NCBI GenBank assembly: GCA_903878475.1
Contig: CAIRHQ010000146.1
Location: 1-43,013, forward strand
Origin: an uncultured Bacteroidota bacterium
GTDB taxonomy: Bacteria; Bacteroidota; Bacteroidia; Chitinophagales; Chitinophagaceae
Direction: 5' to 3'
DNA length: 43,013 nt
The translations under genes were made by a program, and so were the position numbers. The notes beneath the pieces were generated by a model. The model saw only the letters and a program-made list of their open reading frames with translations. It had not been told where the DNA came from and made no database searches. This document shows positions 40,402-43,013 of the stretch, in pieces; the first letter of the stretch is position 1, and the number at the start of each line of letters is the position of its first letter.

Positions 40402-41835
40402 ATGGAGAAAGCGTTTGATAAAGTTTGGGCTAGCTGTTTGGAAATTATAAAAGACATTGTTGAATGGCAGCATTTCAAAACATGGTTTGAACCCATTAAG
40501 CCAGTAGCGTTAAAAGAAAAAATTTTAACGATACAGGTTCCCAGTCAGTTTTTTTATGAATACCTGGAAGAGCATTATGTATCCTTGTTAGCAAAAACAT
40601 TGAAAAGAGAATTAGGCGCTGCCGCAAGGTTGGAATATAGAATTATGGTGGATAGTGGTAACAGCAAGAACAAACCTCTTACGATGGATGTGCCGGGTAA
40701 CGGTTACAAATCATATTCAAATAACGAAATGGATTTTCCGCTCGTCATAAATAATCCAGTTAAAAATCCGTTCGTGATCCCGGGTCTTAAGAAGATGCAG
40801 ATCGACCCGCAACTAAATCATGCCTATACTTTTGAAGCCTATATTGAAGGAGATTGCAACCGGGTAGCCCGCAGGGCGGGAAAGACCGTAGCCGAGAAGC
40901 CGGGAGCCACATCTTTCAACCCATTGGTGATCTATGGCGGGGTAGGTTTGGGGAAGACCCACTTGGCCCAAGCCATTGGTAATGAGGTGAAAAGGATCCA
41001 TCCCAACAAGGTAGTGTTGTACGTAAGTTCAGAGAAATTCATCAACCAGTTCATTGATCATGGCCGCAATGGCGCCATCAATGATTTCATACATTTTTAT
41101 CAGCTGATCGATGTGTTGATCATTGATGATGTTCAGTTCTTCAACCGGGCTGAAAAATCACAGGATGCCTTCTTCTCTATCTTTAATCACTTACATCAAA
41201 GTGGCAAGCAACTGGTTTTAACCAGTGATAAGGCGCCAAAAGATCTGGAAGGTGTTCAGGAAAGATTATTGAGCAGGTTCCGGTGGGGCTTAAGCGCAGA
41301 TCTGCAGGTACCTGATTATGATACCAAGATTGAGATACTGGAGAAAAAGATGAAGAACGACGGATTAGAGATGCCTCGTGAGGTGGTAAAATATATTGCA
41401 TATAATATCAATAGTAATGTGCGCGAACTGGAAGGTGCCTTGATCTCATTGTTAGCACAATCCTCTTTGAACAAAAGAGAGATCGATCTGGAACTGGCCA
41501 AGAAAGTACTGCGCAATTTTGTAAAATCATCCAGCAAGGAGATCACTATTGATGCCATTCAGAAAATGGTTTGTGAATATTTCGATGTGCCTTATGATAA
41601 ATTGCTGCAAAAGACCCGTAAGCGTGAAATTGTGCAGGCAAGGCAGATCACCATGTTCCTGGCAAAGGCATTCACCAAGAATTCTCTGAAAACAATTGGG
41701 GAGCATTTTGGTGGGCGCGACCATACCACGGTTATTCACAGTTGCCAAACGGTAAAAGACCTGATGGATACCGATAGTTTATTCAAAGAGAGTGTGCTGG
41801 AATTGCAGCAGAAGGTGCAATTGGCCGCTATGTAA
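40402..41835 (+). CDS. dnaA: chromosomal replication initiator protein DnaA
   Basis: A 477-residue AAA+ initiator that binds DnaA boxes and opens the origin. Domain I spans about 1-90 (WASCLEIIKDIVEWQHFKTWFEPI), followed by a linker. The AAA+ core has Walker A GGVGLGKTHLAQAIGN (near residue 179) and Walker B VLIIDDVQFF (near 240). Domain IV ends with the DNA-binding signature GGRDHTTVIHSC near residue 435. The length is typical. It is preceded by a long AT-rich gap and followed by a terminator; dnaN is not adjacent, as is common in Bacteroidota. Confidence 0.97.
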   Translation: MEKAFDKVWASCLEIIKDIVEWQHFKTWFEPIKPVALKEKILTIQVPSQFFYEYLEEHYVSLLAKTLKRELGAAARLEYRIMVDSGNSKNKPLTMDVPGNGYKSYSNNEMDFPLVINNPVKNPFVIPGLKKMQIDPQLNHAYTFEAYIEGDCNRVARRAGKTVAEKPGATSFNPLVIYGGVGLGKTHLAQAIGNEVKRIHPNKVVLYVSSEKFINQFIDHGRNGAINDFIHFYQLIDVLIIDDVQFFNRAEKSQDAFFSIFNHLHQSGKQLVLTSDKAPKDLEGVQERLLSRFRWGLSADLQVPDYDTKIEILEKKMKNDGLEMPREVVKYIAYNINSNVRELEGALISLLAQSSLNKREIDLELAKKVLRNFVKSSSKEITIDAIQKMVCEYFDVPYDKLLQKTRKREIVQARQITMFLAKAFTKNSLKTIGEHFGGRDHTTVIHSCQTVKDLMDTDSLFKESVLELQQKVQLAAM

Positions 41836-41857
41836 AATAAAAAAGCTTTATACAAGG

Positions 41858-41887
41858 AAGTCCGGGCCCCATGGTTCCGGACTTTTT
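41858..41887 (+). terminator. intrinsic terminator after dnaA
   Basis: AAGTCCGG (41858-41865) pairs with CCGGACTT (41877-41884) around an 11-nt loop, followed by a T run. It begins 23 nt past the dnaA stop. Confidence 0.82.
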
Positions 41888-42004
41888 TCTATCAGAGAAT
41901 AATTTATTTACGGATATTTTCATTTTGTTTTGGGTAATCGCCGATGGAATTGTATTTTTGCCACCCCTTTCGAAAGAAGGGCGGGTCTTAAGGACTCAAG
42001 AGCC

Positions 42005-42094
<90 letters not shown>

Positions 42095-42122
42095 AAGTTT
42101 TTTGAATATGCAGAGTGAGTAT

Positions 42123-42168
42123 GGTTAAACTGTTCCGCCGCGGCGGATCGAATCCCAGCTCTCCGCAA
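42123..42168 (+). pseudogene. partial duplicate of the tRNA-Ser 3' half
   Basis: Three blocks of the upstream tRNA-Ser recur in order: GGTTAAACTGT (42123-42133), TCGAATCCCA (42148-42157) and CTCTCCGCAA (42159-42168), matching 42055-42065, 42075-42084 and 42087-42096. The part between the first two is replaced by the 14-bp perfect palindrome TCCGCCGCGGCGGA (42134-42147). There is no 5' half, acceptor partner or anticodon, so it cannot be a working tRNA. The copy includes the bases just beyond the tRNA end, as expected of a duplication or an attachment-site remnant. Confidence 0.75.
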
Positions 42169-42230
42169 AAAGATCTTATTTTTTTCTTGTATGGGTGTTC
42201 CCAATAAACCCTGCAAATATTTTTATTGTT

Positions 42231-42305
42231 CGGGATGTAGCGTAGCCCGGTTATCGCGCCTGGTTTGGGACCAGGAGGTCGCAAGTTCGAATCTTGCCAT
42301 CCCGA
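42231..42305 (+). tRNA. tRNA-Pro(UGG)
   Basis: Acceptor arms CGGGATG (42231-42237) and CATCCCG (42298-42304) pair fully, with discriminator A at 42305. The anticodon stem CCTGG/CCAGG encloses TTTGGGA, anticodon TGG. The T-arm GCAAG-TTCGAAT-CTTGC is intact. CCA is not encoded. Confidence 0.95.
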
Positions 42306-42308
42306 CAA

Positions 42309-42341
42309 ACAAAATCCATCAGCGAAGCTGATGGATTTTGT
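42309..42341 (+). terminator. hairpin after tRNA-Pro
   Basis: ACAAAATCCATCAGC (42309-42323) pairs perfectly with 42327-42341 around a GAA loop. A 15-bp stem 3 nt after the tRNA end is best read as a terminator, although the T-rich part lies within the stem rather than after it. Confidence 0.65.
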
Positions 42342-42384
42342 GTTTAAGGAGTTTAAGACGCTGACGCTGGTTTAAGTGGTTTAG
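42342..42384. repeat. paired GTTTAAG heptamers around a tandem ACGCTG
   Basis: GTTTAAG occurs at 42342, 42351 and 42370, with a truncated GTTTAG at 42379. Each pair is spaced 9 nt apart, and the pairs are separated by ACGCTGACGCTG. It reads as a duplicated 16-bp unit between the tRNA-Pro terminator and the Fic gene. The rest of the gap to 42468 holds nothing I recognise. Confidence 0.5.
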
Positions 42385-42468
42385 AAATACCATACCAAAA
42401 CAGCGCTGATTGCATTGATTTTCTCTTCATTTGGCCATCCACTTTAAATGTCGCTGAAAGTTTGTTTA

Positions 42469-43013
42469 TCATTCTTCGTAGTAATAAGAATAGTCAATAC
42501 CTTTCATAAATATTTCCCTGTCATTTATTTTTTTGGTGAGTGCTGCTGCTATCAGTTGCTTTAAAACACTGCTATCGACTGTACTAATGATCATAGCGTT
42601 CATATAATTCTCCTTTTTTATTTTGCTCCAGCCCACACATTTTTTTAGTTGTTTTTTTAGTATCATATCCAGCCATATTCTTGTACTTCGGCCATTACCT
42701 TCCATAAAGGGATGTGCCTTATTCATTTCGGCATACTTAAAGATTATTTCTTCCAGTGTGATTTGCGGCATGGCATCTATTTGTTTCAATGTACTCTTTA
42801 AGTACTGAGCATACATAAACCGATAACCGCCTTTTGAAATATTTTTTTCTCTAATTTGGCCAGCAAAATCATACAAGCCGCCAAACAAATATGCGTGTAT
42901 TTGTTGTAAACCCTTTGTAGTACCCAGTTCAAATTCGTTTATCAAACTGCTTTCAAATAATGCATATGCTTTCTTCTTACTTTGTCCGTCGATGCTGTTA
43001 TCGCTGTAAAGAA
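42469..43013 (-). CDS. class III Fic-domain AMP-transferase, 5' end outside the window
   Basis: The reading frame stays open from the stop at 42469 to the window edge, giving about 181 residues of an N-terminally incomplete protein. The visible N-terminal part reads [20 protein letters not shown], ahead of the TTG at 42945, so that TTG is not the true start. The Fic motif [12 protein letters not shown] is complete, and the [17 protein letters not shown] flap matches NmFic-type proteins. The C-terminus [19 protein letters not shown] carries S-Y-Y-Y-E, the inhibitory S/T-x-x-x-E motif placed at the C-terminus in class III Fic enzymes. These proteins AMPylate targets such as gyrase B in Neisseria when the inhibition is relieved. 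The target here is unknown. Confidence 0.88.
   Translation of the reverse strand, partial: LYSDNSIDGQSKKKAYALFESSLINEFELGTTKGLQQIHAYLFGGLYDFAGQIREKNISKGGYRFMYAQYLKSTLKQIDAMPQITLEEIIFKYAEMNKAHPFMEGNGRSTRIWLDMILKKQLKKCVGWSKIKKENYMNAMIISTVDSSVLKQLIAAALTKKINDREIFMKGIDYSYYYEE

Overview
The window looks like chromosomal DNA of a Bacteroidota bacterium, most likely family Chitinophagaceae. The evidence is the set of lineage-typical genes (DUF4293, DUF6427, DUF3127, a T9SS type A sorting-domain protein, an SLBB/Wzz export pair without a kinase domain), the absence of Shine-Dalgarno-like start contexts, and perfect copies of the Bacteroidota -7 promoter box TAnnTTTG just upstream of many genes. No phage, plasmid, CRISPR or insertion sequence is visible. 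Base composition is even, and most genes are housekeeping.

Layout. 1-3964: kup potassium transporter and two tandem membrane-anchored alpha/beta hydrolases. 3953-5886 (minus): two translationally coupled S66 LD-carboxypeptidases, one exported and one cytosolic. 5944-10611: metG and a FadN-type beta-oxidation enzyme, each followed by a clear terminator. 10701-13581: secreted DPP-IV-like peptidase followed after 1 nt by a small metzincin-like protease. 13656-15429: ABC-2 exporter. 15410-16354 (minus): TIGR01777 epimerase. 16513-19836: secreted Asn/Tyr-rich protein, DUF6427 membrane protein, purQ. 19915-22384: a two-gene DsbD system in which the redox Cys pair of the N-domain sits on a separate small protein. 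22441-26111: lone ECF sigma factor divergent from uvrA. 26117-29514 (minus): DUF4293, a T9SS cargo protein, glyA. 29698-35321: nucleotidyltransferase, nitronate monooxygenase/FabK-like enzyme, and a Wza-like SLBB protein with its Wzz partner. 35322-35525: terminator and a REP-like palindromic repeat. 35526-39871 (minus): NatAB-type ABC exporter, COG2509 FAD enzyme, DUF3127 protein with an SSB-like tail. 39872-40401: AT-rich gap before dnaA, a weak oriC candidate. 40402-42305: dnaA, tRNA-Ser(GCU) with a broken partial copy of its 3' half, tRNA-Pro(UGG). 42342-43013: short repeat cluster and the 3' part of a class III Fic protein that runs off the window.

The points most worth a second look are the tRNA-Ser 3' duplication carrying a GC-rich palindrome, the DUF3127 protein ending in DDLPF beside dnaA, the split DsbD N-domain, the leader-less metzincin coupled to a peptidase, and promoter boxes so close to start codons that several transcripts should be almost leaderless. 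I found no clearly new multi-gene system; most of the window is ordinary core genome.
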